Assembly (NCBI RefSeq): GCF_001482365.1
Contig: NZ_CP013254.1
Location: 62,001-126,000, forward strand
DNA: 64,000 nt
Direction: 5' to 3'
Source of the DNA: Kocuria flava
GTDB taxonomy: Bacteria; Actinomycetota; Actinomycetes; Actinomycetales; Micrococcaceae
The notes under the pieces are model-generated. The model did not search any database and was not told the origin of the DNA. It was given only the letters and a program-made list of their open reading frames with translations. Within the stretch, counting starts at the first letter, position 1. The number at the start of each line of letters is the position of its first letter. Position numbers and translations under genes: made by a program. Positions 1-8,026 of the stretch are shown here, one piece after another.

Positions 1-309
1 CTGCGGGAGCGCCTGCCCGAGGTCGCGCGGGAGACCCTCGGCGGCGTGCGCTTCGGGATGGTCCACGAGACCGGGGCCGCGGCCGGGCGCGAGGCCCGCA
101 CGGACCGGGCCCACCCCGGCCTCGACGTCCTCGTCTTCGGCCACAGCCACATCCCGTGGGACAGCACGACCCCGGCCGGGACGCGGCTGCTCAACCCCGG
201 CTCCCCCACCGACCGGCGGCGCCAGCCCCACTGCACCTACCTCACGGCAGTGGCCGAGGAGGGCCGGCTGCACGGCGTCGAGCTCGTGCGCCTGCCGCCC
301 CGCCGCTGA
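1..309 (+). CDS. Metallophosphoesterase, YfcE/MJ0936-like (5' truncated)
   Basis: The reading frame is open from the first base, so the N-terminal metal-binding motifs lie outside the window. The visible 102 residues end with the GHSHIPW motif and the LLNPGSPTDRRR signature. These are the last metal-ligand block and the C-terminal signature of small calcineurin-like phosphodiesterases of the YfcE/MJ0936 type. The protein is probably cytoplasmic and Mn-dependent; the natural substrate cannot be told. The gene converges on the membrane-protein gene that starts at 909, with only 27 bases between the two stops. Confidence 0.85.
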   Translation: MRERLPEVARETLGGVRFGMVHETGAAAGREARTDRAHPGLDVLVFGHSHIPWDSTTPAGTRLLNPGSPTDRRRQPHCTYLTAVAEEGRLHGVELVRLPPRR

Positions 310-336
310 GCGCACGCCCCCGCCGGTCCGGTGCGC

Positions 337-909
337 TCAGTCGAGGCCGCGCAGCCGGTAGTAGCGCCGGCCCACCACGGTGCCGTTGACCCGGACCACC
401 GCCCACACCACCACGAGCGCCAGCACGACCACCACGCTGGGCAGCGGGACGAAGATCCCCCACAGCACGAGCGCCATGCCCGGCACCGCGAGCACGATCG
501 GCCAGGCGTACTGGACCATCTCCACGGCCATGTAGTCCTGCATCTCCCGCAGCACGGGGTCCTGCGGGACGGCTGCGCGCCGGACCGAGGTGCGCAGGCC
601 CTTGGCGGCTCGGGAGCGGGCGTCCATCAGGTCGTTGCGGGGGGCCCGGTCGGCGCGGGTCAGGGACAGCACCACCCCGCTGACCACGAGCCCGGCCCCC
701 GCCGCGGTCAGCCCCCACTGGGCGGGGCTGAGCCCCGCCGCGTCCTCGCCCACCAGCCACGCCGCGGCGATGCCGGCGACCAGCCCCACGACCAGGCTGA
801 GCACGGCCGCGACGACGACCCGCTTCGTCCAGATCGCATCGAGCTCCCGCAGCCGCGGGATCGGCACGTGCGGGTGGTCGGCCCCGCTGAGCCGGATCTG
901 CTCGTCCAT
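337..909 (-). CDS. Four-TM integral membrane protein, unknown function
   Basis: A 190-residue protein. Residues 1-25 are soluble (MDEQIRLSG...). Two hydrophobic segments follow at about 30-52 and 66-85, then a basic loop rich in Arg/Ala, then two more hydrophobic segments near 140-175 (a run of Val/Leu/Ala), ending RRYYRLRGLD. The ATG at 909 is preceded by a purine-rich gaggac. No catalytic motif is visible. The pattern of paired TM hairpins joined by a charged loop resembles uncharacterised actinobacterial membrane proteins; no function is claimed. Confidence 0.75.
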   Translation of the reverse strand: MDEQIRLSGADHPHVPIPRLRELDAIWTKRVVVAAVLSLVVGLVAGIAAAWLVGEDAAGLSPAQWGLTAAGAGLVVSGVVLSLTRADRAPRNDLMDARSRAAKGLRTSVRRAAVPQDPVLREMQDYMAVEMVQYAWPIVLAVPGMALVLWGIFVPLPSVVVVLALVVVWAVVRVNGTVVGRRYYRLRGLD

Positions 910-1013
910 CGTCCTGCCGTCCTCTCGTGGTCGCTCTCCTGCACGGTCCCTCCCATTGTCCCGCGCCCGCCCACGGGAGGCCGAACCGCGAGCACCGCGA
1001 GCACCGCAGGGGG

Positions 1014-1074
1014 CGCGAGGGGCGGCGTTCGGCGGCTCCGGACAGGTCTGAGCCGCCGAACGCCGCCCCTCGCG
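1014..1074. repeat. 61-base palindromic repeat, copy 1
   Basis: Perfect inverted repeat with 25-base arms at 1014-1038 and 1050-1074 and an 11-base loop (1039-1049). The arm starts cgcgaggggcggcg. A second copy with the same arm and loop length lies at 2178-2238, so this is a dispersed element rather than an ordinary terminator. It lies upstream of the DUF559-type gene. Confidence 0.9.
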
Positions 1075-1192
1075 GTGAGGACAGGGACCACGTTGTGCGG
1101 CACCGGGGCCGGAACCGCGGGCCACCGCGGCTCCGGCACTGCACCGGGCTCCCTCCCGCGATCGGAGCGGACGCGGGTCCACAGGGACGGCC

Positions 1193-2215
1193 ATGGAGAA
1201 CCGGGACCTGCGTCCGGTGCGCCACCGTGACCGGATGAGAACGCCCGCACCGCTGCCGGAGGAGTTCCGGGACACCGGGTTCTCCGTCCGGAGCGCCCTG
1301 GACGCCGGGATCGAGCGGGCTCGTCTGCGCACCCGGGACCTGTCCGCACCCGTGGGCCGGGGCGTGCGCGTACCCGCGCGCAGCGAGGAGCCGCTGCGGG
1401 AGGCCGCCAGGGCGCTCGCGGAGCGGTTCCCCGGCACCGTGGTCAGCAGGCGCAGCGCGGCACTGCTGTGGCGGATGAGGGTGCCCGCCGGGTGGGAGGA
1501 CGATCCCGTGCTCCACCTGACCCGCGCCGACGCTGCCCGCGCGCTGGAGCGCCCCGGCGTCGTCTGCCGGCGCTCCCGCATCCCCGACGGGCACCTCGCC
1601 CTTCTGGACGGGATCCCCGTCACCAGCCCGGCCCGCACCTTCGTGGACTGCGCCGCCGAGCTGGGCCCGGACGCCCTCGTGGTGCTCGGCGACGGCATCG
1701 TCTGCGCCCACCGCCACGGCGTGCTGCGCGGCGTGCGACCGCAGGCCACCGTCGCGGAGCTGGAGCGGACCGTTGCCGCGCTGACCGGCCGCCGGGGAGT
1801 GCGGCGGGCCCGCCGAGCGCTCGAGCGGATCCGGATCGGCTCGGACTCCGCCCCGGAGACCCGCCTGCGGCTGCTGCTGGAGGACCACGGGATCGGTGGC
1901 CTCGAGACCGACCTCGCCCTGTGCGACGCAGGCGGCTTCCCGCTCGTCCAGCCGGACCTCGCGATCCCGGGGGCACGCCTGAGCATCCAGTACGAGGGTG
2001 CGCACCACGACCTGCGGGAGCAGCGGGTGCGTGACGTCCACCGCCGGCGAGCGACGGAGCGCCTCGGGTGGCGGGAGGTGCGCATCGTCGCCGCCGACCT
2101 CCGCACCCTGACGGCCACGCCGTGGGGCACGGTGCCGACCGCGGTGGCACTGGTGCGCGAGGCGCTGGACCCCACCCCGCGAGGGGCGGCGTTCGGCGGC
2201 TCCGGCCACGGCTGA
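1193..2215 (+). CDS. DUF559 / very-short-patch-repair-endonuclease-like protein
   Basis: A 340-residue protein with the usual actinobacterial layout. The N-terminal half (about 20-200) resembles AbiEi-type antitoxin-like domains, with VSRRSAALLW and SPARTFVDCA motifs. The C-terminal DUF559 region (about 220-310) has an endonuclease-fold core: PETRLRLLLEDHG, then PDLAIP and IQYEGAHH (candidate acidic catalytic residues), then ERLGWREVRIVAADL. ATG at 1193 has a nearby aggga; an in-frame ATG at 1235 is an alternative. The last codons and stop are formed by the left arm and loop of the second 61-base palindrome, so the C-terminus is partly repeat-encoded. Nuclease activity is inferred from the fold only. 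Confidence 0.7.
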   Translation: MENRDLRPVRHRDRMRTPAPLPEEFRDTGFSVRSALDAGIERARLRTRDLSAPVGRGVRVPARSEEPLREAARALAERFPGTVVSRRSAALLWRMRVPAGWEDDPVLHLTRADAARALERPGVVCRRSRIPDGHLALLDGIPVTSPARTFVDCAAELGPDALVVLGDGIVCAHRHGVLRGVRPQATVAELERTVAALTGRRGVRRARRALERIRIGSDSAPETRLRLLLEDHGIGGLETDLALCDAGGFPLVQPDLAIPGARLSIQYEGAHHDLREQRVRDVHRRRATERLGWREVRIVAADLRTLTATPWGTVPTAVALVREALDPTPRGAAFGGSGHG

Positions 2216-2238
2216 ACCGCCGAACGCCGCCCCTCGCG
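2178..2238. repeat. 61-base palindromic repeat, copy 2
   Basis: Arms at 2178-2202 and 2214-2238 (one mismatch) and an 11-base loop, the same family as the copy at 1014-1074. It overlaps the end and stop codon of the DUF559-type gene. A further half-copy fragment (gcccctcgcg) follows near 2251-2260. Confidence 0.9.
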
Positions 2239-2363
2239 ACAGTGGGCGGCGCCCCTCGCGACGCCGGGGGGGCCGGAGCGGGGCGGGAGCGGACCGGGCG
2301 GGTGCCAGAATGACCGGGAACACACACGGAGGGCCCCGGCGGGCCCGGCGAGGAGGAGGCCCC

Positions 2364-3158
2364 ATGAGCGTGCTGGACGGACTGGGCGCGGCGCTGGCCG
2401 CCGGAGCGGTCGAGGTGGTCGACCTGACCACGCCCCTGAGCCCGCGGACCCCGGTCCTGCGGCTGCCGGAGCCCTTCGCGAACACGGTGGGGCTGAGCAC
2501 CACCCCGGTCAGCCGCTACGACGAGGCCGGACCCGCCTGGGCCTGGAACGACCTGCACGTGGGCGAGCACGCCGGCACCCACCTGGACGCCCCCGTCCAC
2601 TGGATCACCGGACGCGGGGGGAGGTCGGTCGACCGGATCGAGCCGGCCCGGCTGGTGGGCCCGGCCGCGGTCGTGGACGTCACCGCGCAGGCCGCCGCGG
2701 ACGCCGACTTCCTCCTGGAGCCCGAGCACCTCGAGGCCTGGGAGGACGAGCACGGGCGCCTGCCGCGCAACTGCTGGGTGCTGCTGCGCACGGGGTGGGC
2801 GGCCCGCGGGGACGACCCCGAGCGCTTCCTCAACGCGGACGAGCACGGCCTGCACGCCCCCGGCCCCTCCGTGGCGGCGGCCGAGTGGCTGGCCGCCCAC
2901 CCGCACGTCAGCGGCTTCGGCGTGGAGACGGTGGGCATCGACGCCGGGATCGCCGGCGGCTTCGACCCGCCCTTCCCCGCCCACCACCACCTGCTGGGCG
3001 CCGACAAGTACGGGCTGACCTCCCTGCGCGGCCTCGACCGGCTGCCGGTGCTCGGCGCGCAGCTCGTCGTCGCGCCGCTGCCCGTGGTCGGCGGCACGGG
3101 CAGCCCCGCCCGGGTCCTGGCCCTGGTGGAGCGCACCGCGCAGGAGCCGGGGGCGTGA
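2364..3158 (+). CDS. Cyclase family protein (kynurenine-formamidase-like fold)
   Basis: A 264-residue member of the cyclase family (PF04199). The metal-binding signature HAGTHLDAPVHW is at about residues 70-81. A second His cluster (PAHHHLLG) lies near 210. The family hydrolyses N-formylkynurenine or related amides or lactones using divalent metal; the substrate here is not identifiable. The ATG at 2364 has an excellent Shine-Dalgarno sequence (aggagg). The stop overlaps the GTG start of the following ThDP enzyme by four bases (GTGA), so the two are translationally coupled and probably act in one pathway. Confidence 0.85.
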   Translation: MSVLDGLGAALAAGAVEVVDLTTPLSPRTPVLRLPEPFANTVGLSTTPVSRYDEAGPAWAWNDLHVGEHAGTHLDAPVHWITGRGGRSVDRIEPARLVGPAAVVDVTAQAAADADFLLEPEHLEAWEDEHGRLPRNCWVLLRTGWAARGDDPERFLNADEHGLHAPGPSVAAAEWLAAHPHVSGFGVETVGIDAGIAGGFDPPFPAHHHLLGADKYGLTSLRGLDRLPVLGAQLVVAPLPVVGGTGSPARVLALVERTAQEPGA

Positions 3159-4825
3159 CGGGGACGGTCGCGGCGCTCGTGGCCCGCACCCTGGCCGAGC
3201 TGGGGGTGGGCCACGTCTTCGGCGTGGTCGGCAGCGGCAACTTCCACCTCGTCAACGCACTGGTCGCCTGCGGGGTGCCCTTCACCGCGGCCCGGCACGA
3301 GAACGGGGCGGCCACGATGGCCGACGCCTTCGCGCGCACCAGCGGGCAGGTCGCCGTGGTGACCACCCACCAGGGCTGCGGGCTGACCAACGCCACGACC
3401 GGGATCGGGGAGGCCGCGAAGTCGCGCACCCCGCTGGTGGTGCTCACCGCGGACACGCAGGCCGCGGCGGTGCACTCCAACTTCCGCATCGACCAGGACG
3501 GGCTCGCCCGCTCGGTCGGCGCCGTGGCCGAGCGGGTGCACTCCCCCGCCTCCGCCGCGGCGGACACGGCCCGCGCCTACCGCCGCGCCCGCAACGACCG
3601 GCGCACCGTGGTGCTCTCCGTCCCGCTCGACGTCCAGGCCGCGCCGGCGCCCGGGCACGCCCCCGTCCCCGCCCTGCCGGACCCGCCCCGCCCGCGCCCC
3701 CACGACGACGACGCCGCCCGCCTCGCCGGGCTGCTGGCCTCGGCGCGGCGGCCGGTGTTCGTGGCCGGGCGCGGGGCCCGGGGCGCCCGCGCCGAGCTGG
3801 TCGCCCTGGCCGAGCGCTCCGGGGCGCTGCTGGCGACCTCCGCGGTGGCCAAGGGCCTGTTCGCCGGGGAGGCCTTCGACCTCGGGATCTCCGGCGGCTT
3901 CTCCGCCCCGCTCACCGCCGAGCTGATCCGCAGGGCCGACCTCGTGGTGGGGTGGGGCTGCGCCCTGAACATGTGGACCACCCGCCACGGCCGGCTGCTG
4001 GGCCCGGAGGCCGCCGTGGTGCAGGTCGACCTCGAGGAGCAGGCCCTGGGCGCCCACCGGGACCCGGACCGGCCCCTGGCGATGGGGGTCGTCGGCGACT
4101 GCGCGCTCACGGCCCGCGACGTCCTGGCGCGGCTGGAGGGGACGACGGCCCCGTCGTCGTCGTGGCGCACGCCCGGGCTGGCCGCGCGGCTCGCGCGGGA
4201 GGGCCGCTGGCGGGACGTCGCCCACGAGGACCTGTCCACCCCCGAGCGGATCGACCCGCGGGCCCTGTCGCGGGCGCTGGACGAGATCCTGCCGGCGGAG
4301 CGGGTGGTGGCCGTGGACAGCGGCAACTTCATGGGCTACCCCAGCCAGTACCTGGACGTGCCGGACGAGCGGGGCTTCTGCTTCACCCAGGCGTTCCAGT
4401 CGGTCGGGCTCGGGCTGGCCACCGCGATCGGCGCGGCGCTGGCGCAGCCGCACCGGCTGCCCGTGCTCGGCACCGGGGACGGCGGGTTCCTCATGGGGGT
4501 CGCCGAGCTGGAGACGGCGGTGCGCCTGGGGCTGCCGCTGGTGTGCGTGGTCTACGACGACGCCGCGTACGGCGCCGAGGTCCACCACTTCGCCGGTCCC
4601 GGTGCGCCGGAGGTGCCGCTGGACACGGTGGTGTTCCCCGACACCGACCTCGCCGCCGTCGGCCGCGGCTTCGGCGCGGAGGGGGCCGTGGTGCGCACCC
4701 TCGGGGACCTCGAGGCGGTGCGGGCGTGGGTCGCCGGCCCGCGGGAGCGGCCCCTGGTGGTCGACGCGAAGATCGCCTCCGACGGCGGGTCGTGGTGGCT
4801 GGCGGAGGCCTTCCGGGGCCACTGA
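3155..4825 (+). CDS. Thiamine-diphosphate-dependent enzyme, acetolactate-synthase-like
   Basis: A 556-residue three-domain ThDP enzyme. The N-terminal PYR domain contains FTAARHENGAATMADAFAR with the activating Glu. A central domain spans about 190-330. The C-terminal PP domain has the cofactor motif GTGDGGFLMG followed by VVYDDAAYG. Length and order fit the acetolactate synthase / benzoylformate decarboxylase / IolD superfamily, but no signature fixes the substrate. The GTG at 3155 overlaps the stop of the cyclase gene. Pairing with a cyclase/hydrolase suggests cleavage of a 2-keto or 1,2-dione intermediate; that is inference. Confidence 0.85.
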   Translation: MTGTVAALVARTLAELGVGHVFGVVGSGNFHLVNALVACGVPFTAARHENGAATMADAFARTSGQVAVVTTHQGCGLTNATTGIGEAAKSRTPLVVLTADTQAAAVHSNFRIDQDGLARSVGAVAERVHSPASAAADTARAYRRARNDRRTVVLSVPLDVQAAPAPGHAPVPALPDPPRPRPHDDDAARLAGLLASARRPVFVAGRGARGARAELVALAERSGALLATSAVAKGLFAGEAFDLGISGGFSAPLTAELIRRADLVVGWGCALNMWTTRHGRLLGPEAAVVQVDLEEQALGAHRDPDRPLAMGVVGDCALTARDVLARLEGTTAPSSSWRTPGLAARLAREGRWRDVAHEDLSTPERIDPRALSRALDEILPAERVVAVDSGNFMGYPSQYLDVPDERGFCFTQAFQSVGLGLATAIGAALAQPHRLPVLGTGDGGFLMGVAELETAVRLGLPLVCVVYDDAAYGAEVHHFAGPGAPEVPLDTVVFPDTDLAAVGRGFGAEGAVVRTLGDLEAVRAWVAGPRERPLVVDAKIASDGGSWWLAEAFRGH

Positions 4826-4860
4826 ACCCCTCCCTCGCCCCCGCACCCGCCCTGCCTCCT

Positions 4861-4914
4861 CCGCGAGATCCCACGCCCGGCGTGGGACCTCACGAGCACC
4901 GTGGGATCTCGCGG
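4861..4914. terminator. Inverted repeat between convergent genes
   Basis: Perfect 14-base arms at 4861-4874 and 4901-4914. A smaller internal hairpin (cccacg / cgtggg, 4870-4886) can form instead. It lies between the ends of the ThDP gene and the convergent CNNM gene, so a bidirectional terminator is likely; a mobile palindrome is the alternative. Confidence 0.55.
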
Positions 4915-4950
4915 GAGGGGACGACGCGGTAGAGCGGTCGCGGGACGAGG

Positions 4951-4986
4951 CAGCGGCTGCGGACCGGGCAGCGGCTGCGGACCGGG
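4951..4986. repeat. Tandem 18-base direct repeat
   Basis: Two exact copies of cagcggctgcggaccggg (4951-4968, 4969-4986) in the short gap before the stop of the CNNM gene. Probably slipped-strand duplication with no evident function. Confidence 0.9.
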
Positions 4987-4996
4987 CGGGGCCGGG

Positions 4997-6337
4997 TCAG
5001 TCCGGCGGGGTGTCCGTGGAGGCCGTGCTGCCCGGGCGGCGCGAGATGCGCACCCGCTCCACGCGGGCGCCGTCGACCGCGAGGACCTCGAGCCGGTACT
5101 CCTCCTCGTCCACCACGTCCCCGGGGCGGGCGACCCGGCCCAGGCGCGACATCACGAACCCGCCGACGGTCTCGTAGTGGCCCTCGGGGATGACCAGCCC
5201 GGTCTCCTCGGGCACCTCCTGGATGATCAGCCCGCCGTCGACGAGCACCGCCTCGCCGCGGCGCAGCACCGTGTCCTCGTGCTCGCGCCGGCCGGCGTCG
5301 AACTCGTCGTAGATCTCGCCCACGAGCTCCTCCACGAGGTCCTCGAGCGTGACGATCCCGGCGGTCCCGCCGTACTCGTCGACCACGAGCCCGATGTGCC
5401 AGCCCTCCGCGCGCATCGTGTGCAGGGTGCGCAGCACGTGGTTGGTCTGCGGCAGGAACGGGATCGGCCGCACGACGTCGCGCAGGGTCCGCGGCGGGGT
5501 GCCGATCACGCCGTCGCCGTCGGCGTCGAGGACCACGAGGTCGCGGATGTGCACGAAGCCCAGGACGTCGTCCACGCCCCGGCCCGTCACCGGGTAGCGC
5601 GAGTGCGGCAGGGCCAGGGCCGCCCGGTAGGCCTCGGTGACCGGCAGGTCGCCGTCGAGGAAGTGCACCTCCGTGCGCGGGCGCATCACCTCCGCGAGCC
5701 GGCGCTCGCCGGCCTCGAAGACGTCGGTGAGGATCGAGCGGGAGACCGGTCCCAGCCCACGGGTGTCCACGACCATCTCCCGGATCTCCTCGGCGGAGAC
5801 CTCCTCGCCGGCCGCGTGCGGATCGCCGCCGACGAGCCGGACCACGGCGTTCGTGGAGGCCGACAGCAGCCAGATCACCGGCCGCATCAGGCGGGCGAAG
5901 AGGTTCAGCGGCGGGGCCAGCACCCGGGTGAACCCCTCGGCGCGCTGCATCGCGAGCCGCTTGGGCACGAGCTCGCCGAAGACCAGGGAGAGGTAGGCGA
6001 TCACGAGCGTCATCCCGATCAGCGCGGTGGTCTGCGCCGCGGCGGGGGCCAGGCCCAGCTCCTCGAGCAGCGGGGCGAGGTCCGGGGCGATCGTGGAGGC
6101 GCCGTAGGCGGAGGAGAAGAACCCGGCCACGGTCACCCCGATCTGCACCGCGGAGAGGAACATGTTGGGGTCGCGCACGAGGGCCGCGGTTCGCGCGCCC
6201 TTGCGCCCGGAGCGCTCGATCCGCTTCACCTGGCTATCGCGCAGGCTGACGATCGCCATCTCCGTCCCCGCGAACACTCCCCCGATCAGCACGAAGGCGA
6301 GCACGAGCAGGAGGTTGACGAGGGTGTCCGAGTCCAT
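4997..6337 (-). CDS. CNNM/HlyC-CorC family membrane protein (DUF21-CBS-CorC)
   Basis: About 446 residues. The DUF21/CNNM transmembrane domain covers roughly residues 1-180, with FAGTEMAIVSLRDSQVKR and FGELVPKR motifs. A CBS pair covers roughly 200-330 (MRPRTEVHFLD; LVVDEYGGTAGIVTLEDLVEELVGEI). The C-terminal CorC_HlyC domain is at roughly 345-430 and includes the GGFVMSRLGR motif. The family is linked to Mg/Co transport or efflux at the plasma membrane. The ATG at 6337 is chosen; an in-frame GTG nine bases upstream (6346) is possible, and neither has a clear ribosome-binding site. Confidence 0.88.
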   Translation of the reverse strand: MDSDTLVNLLLVLAFVLIGGVFAGTEMAIVSLRDSQVKRIERSGRKGARTAALVRDPNMFLSAVQIGVTVAGFFSSAYGASTIAPDLAPLLEELGLAPAAAQTTALIGMTLVIAYLSLVFGELVPKRLAMQRAEGFTRVLAPPLNLFARLMRPVIWLLSASTNAVVRLVGGDPHAAGEEVSAEEIREMVVDTRGLGPVSRSILTDVFEAGERRLAEVMRPRTEVHFLDGDLPVTEAYRAALALPHSRYPVTGRGVDDVLGFVHIRDLVVLDADGDGVIGTPPRTLRDVVRPIPFLPQTNHVLRTLHTMRAEGWHIGLVVDEYGGTAGIVTLEDLVEELVGEIYDEFDAGRREHEDTVLRRGEAVLVDGGLIIQEVPEETGLVIPEGHYETVGGFVMSRLGRVARPGDVVDEEEYRLEVLAVDGARVERVRISRRPGSTASTDTPPD

Positions 6338-6467
6338 GGCGCCCACGCTACCGGGGCATCGGCCGCCGCCGGGATCTCACCCGGGCGTCACCTCGTGTTC
6401 CCCCGCCCGTCGCCGGGCCCGGCTTGCCTGGGGACCGCACCGTTGCCGTCCCCCGAGGAGTCCCCCC

Positions 6468-7688
6468 GTGAGCACCGTCCCCGCCCCCCGCACCGTGCGC
6501 GCCGCGACCGCCGGCGCCCTGGCCGCCGCCGCCGTCCTGGGTCCCGCCGTCCCCGCGGCCGCCGCCCCGGCCGAGACCGAGCGCCCCCTGCTGATCGGCC
6601 ACCGCGGCGCCGCCGGCACCGCCCCCGAGAACACCGTGCCCGCGTTCCGCGACGCCCGCGCGGCCGGGGCCGACTACCTGGAGGTCGACGTCCAGCTCAG
6701 CGCCGACGGCGTCCCGTTCCTGTTCCACGACGACACCCCGGCCCGCACCACGGACGTCGAGGAGGTCTTCCCCGGCCGCGAGGACGACCCCGTCACCTCG
6801 TTCACCTGGGCCGAGCTGCAGCGCCTCGACGCGGGCTCGGCCTTCGGCGAGCGCTGGGCCGGGGAGCGGATCCCCCACCTCGACGACGCCGCCGAGGTGG
6901 CCACCGTCAACACCGGCGTGTACATCGAGATCAAGTCCCCCCGCAACTCCCCCGGCATCGAGCAGGTCGTGGCCGGCGCCCTGGCCGAGGACCCGCGGTG
7001 GGCCCGGCTGCTCGAGGCCGGCAAGGTGACCGTGATCGGCTTCGACGAGGCCTCCAACCGCACCTTCGCCGGGCTCGCCCCCGACGTGCCGCTGCAGCAG
7101 CTCTCCGGCACCGTCCCGGACGCCGCCACGCTGGCGCGGTGGTCGCAGGTGGTCGACTCGGTGGGCACCAACTACCGCGCCCTCGACGCCGCGGACGTCG
7201 ACCGCACCCGGGCCGCCGGACTGGACCTCGGGGTCTACACCGTCAACTCCCCCGAGGCCGTCCGGCACGTGCTGGACCTGGGCGTGGACATGGTCACCGG
7301 TGACTTCCCGGTCCAGACCGACCGGCTGCTCGACGGTCTGGACCCCGTCCCGGGCGACCACGGCGTCGGGATCGCCGGGGCCGTCAACGACGCCCCCGGC
7401 GACGACCTCCGCCCGGAGGGCGGCGAGCACGTGGTGCTGGCCAACACCGGGCCGCGCAGCGTGGACGTGAGCGGTTGGACGATCCGCGACGCCGCGTACA
7501 ACGTGCTGACCGTGGGCGAGGGCTACGTGCTGGCTCCCGGCGAGCAGCTGCGGGTCCACACCGGCCCCGGCACGGACGGCCCGGATGCCTGGTTCAACGA
7601 CCGGACCTCGGCCGTGCTCAACAACGGCGGCGACTCCGTGGCGCTGTGGACGGACGAGGACCGGCTGCAGGACGTCTTCGCGAACTGA
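6468..7688 (+). CDS. Secreted glycerophosphodiester phosphodiesterase with lamin-tail domain
   Basis: A 406-residue exported protein. Residues 1-33 form an Ala-rich signal peptide ending near AAAAPA. The GDPD domain (about 40-290) has LIGHRGAAGTAPENT, an EVDVQLS metal site and FHDDTPARTTD. It hydrolyses glycerophosphodiesters to glycerol-3-phosphate and an alcohol outside the membrane. The C-terminal 100 residues (VVLANTG...VSGWTIRD...NNGGDSVALW) match the lamin-tail (LTD) fold that bacteria attach to secreted nucleases and hydrolases. The GTG at 6468 follows cgaggag with good spacing. Confidence 0.88.
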   Translation: MSTVPAPRTVRAATAGALAAAAVLGPAVPAAAAPAETERPLLIGHRGAAGTAPENTVPAFRDARAAGADYLEVDVQLSADGVPFLFHDDTPARTTDVEEVFPGREDDPVTSFTWAELQRLDAGSAFGERWAGERIPHLDDAAEVATVNTGVYIEIKSPRNSPGIEQVVAGALAEDPRWARLLEAGKVTVIGFDEASNRTFAGLAPDVPLQQLSGTVPDAATLARWSQVVDSVGTNYRALDAADVDRTRAAGLDLGVYTVNSPEAVRHVLDLGVDMVTGDFPVQTDRLLDGLDPVPGDHGVGIAGAVNDAPGDDLRPEGGEHVVLANTGPRSVDVSGWTIRDAAYNVLTVGEGYVLAPGEQLRVHTGPGTDGPDAWFNDRTSAVLNNGGDSVALWTDEDRLQDVFAN

Positions 7689-7706
7689 GCACCGGGCCCC
7701 TGCAGC

Positions 7707-7743
7707 GCACCGGCCGGCCGCGGGCGCCGCGGCCGGCCGGTGC
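7707..7743. terminator. Bidirectional terminator hairpin
   Basis: Perfect 17-base arms (7707-7723 and 7727-7743) with a 3-base loop, between the convergent GDPD and zinc-ribbon genes. Confidence 0.85.
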
Positions 7744-7748
7744 GGTCC

Positions 7749-7961
7749 TCACCACAGGTGGCGGCAGGCGGGGTCCTGGCAGGAGAACTCGGGGGCCCGG
7801 CCGTCGGGCAGCATCATCGACGGCGAGGCGAGCTCGACGTCGCGGGCCCGGTCCCAGTCGTCGGGCATGATCTGGACGTAGACGAGCTCGAAGCCCGTGC
7901 CGCCGCAGCGGGGGCACGGCGCGGTGGTGCCGCGCAGGCCGTCGGACGAGGTGGTGACCAC
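7749..7961 (-). CDS. Small zinc-ribbon protein
   Basis: A 70-residue protein with a CPRCGG pair near residues 16-21 and a second pair near the C-terminus (FSCQDPACRHLW). This gives a four-Cys zinc ribbon with a 35-40 residue insertion (VYVQIMPDDWDRARD...). The GTG at 7961 has gggagg six bases upstream. Function unknown. It sits just downstream of manA on the same strand with a 65-base gap. Confidence 0.75.
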   Translation of the reverse strand: MVTTSSDGLRGTTAPCPRCGGTGFELVYVQIMPDDWDRARDVELASPSMMLPDGRAPEFSCQDPACRHLW

Positions 7962-8026
7962 GGTGGACCTCCCTGCCGGGCCCGGGCCTTCCGGGACCGG
8001 TGGGCCCAGTGTAGGGGCCGGGTCCG

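Noticed and set aside
242..2503. Long minus-strand frame of about 750 codons across the DUF559 and cyclase region
   Set aside because: Antisense to two well-supported genes; composition is the Arg/Pro/Gly mixture that G+C-rich antisense frames give; no motif.
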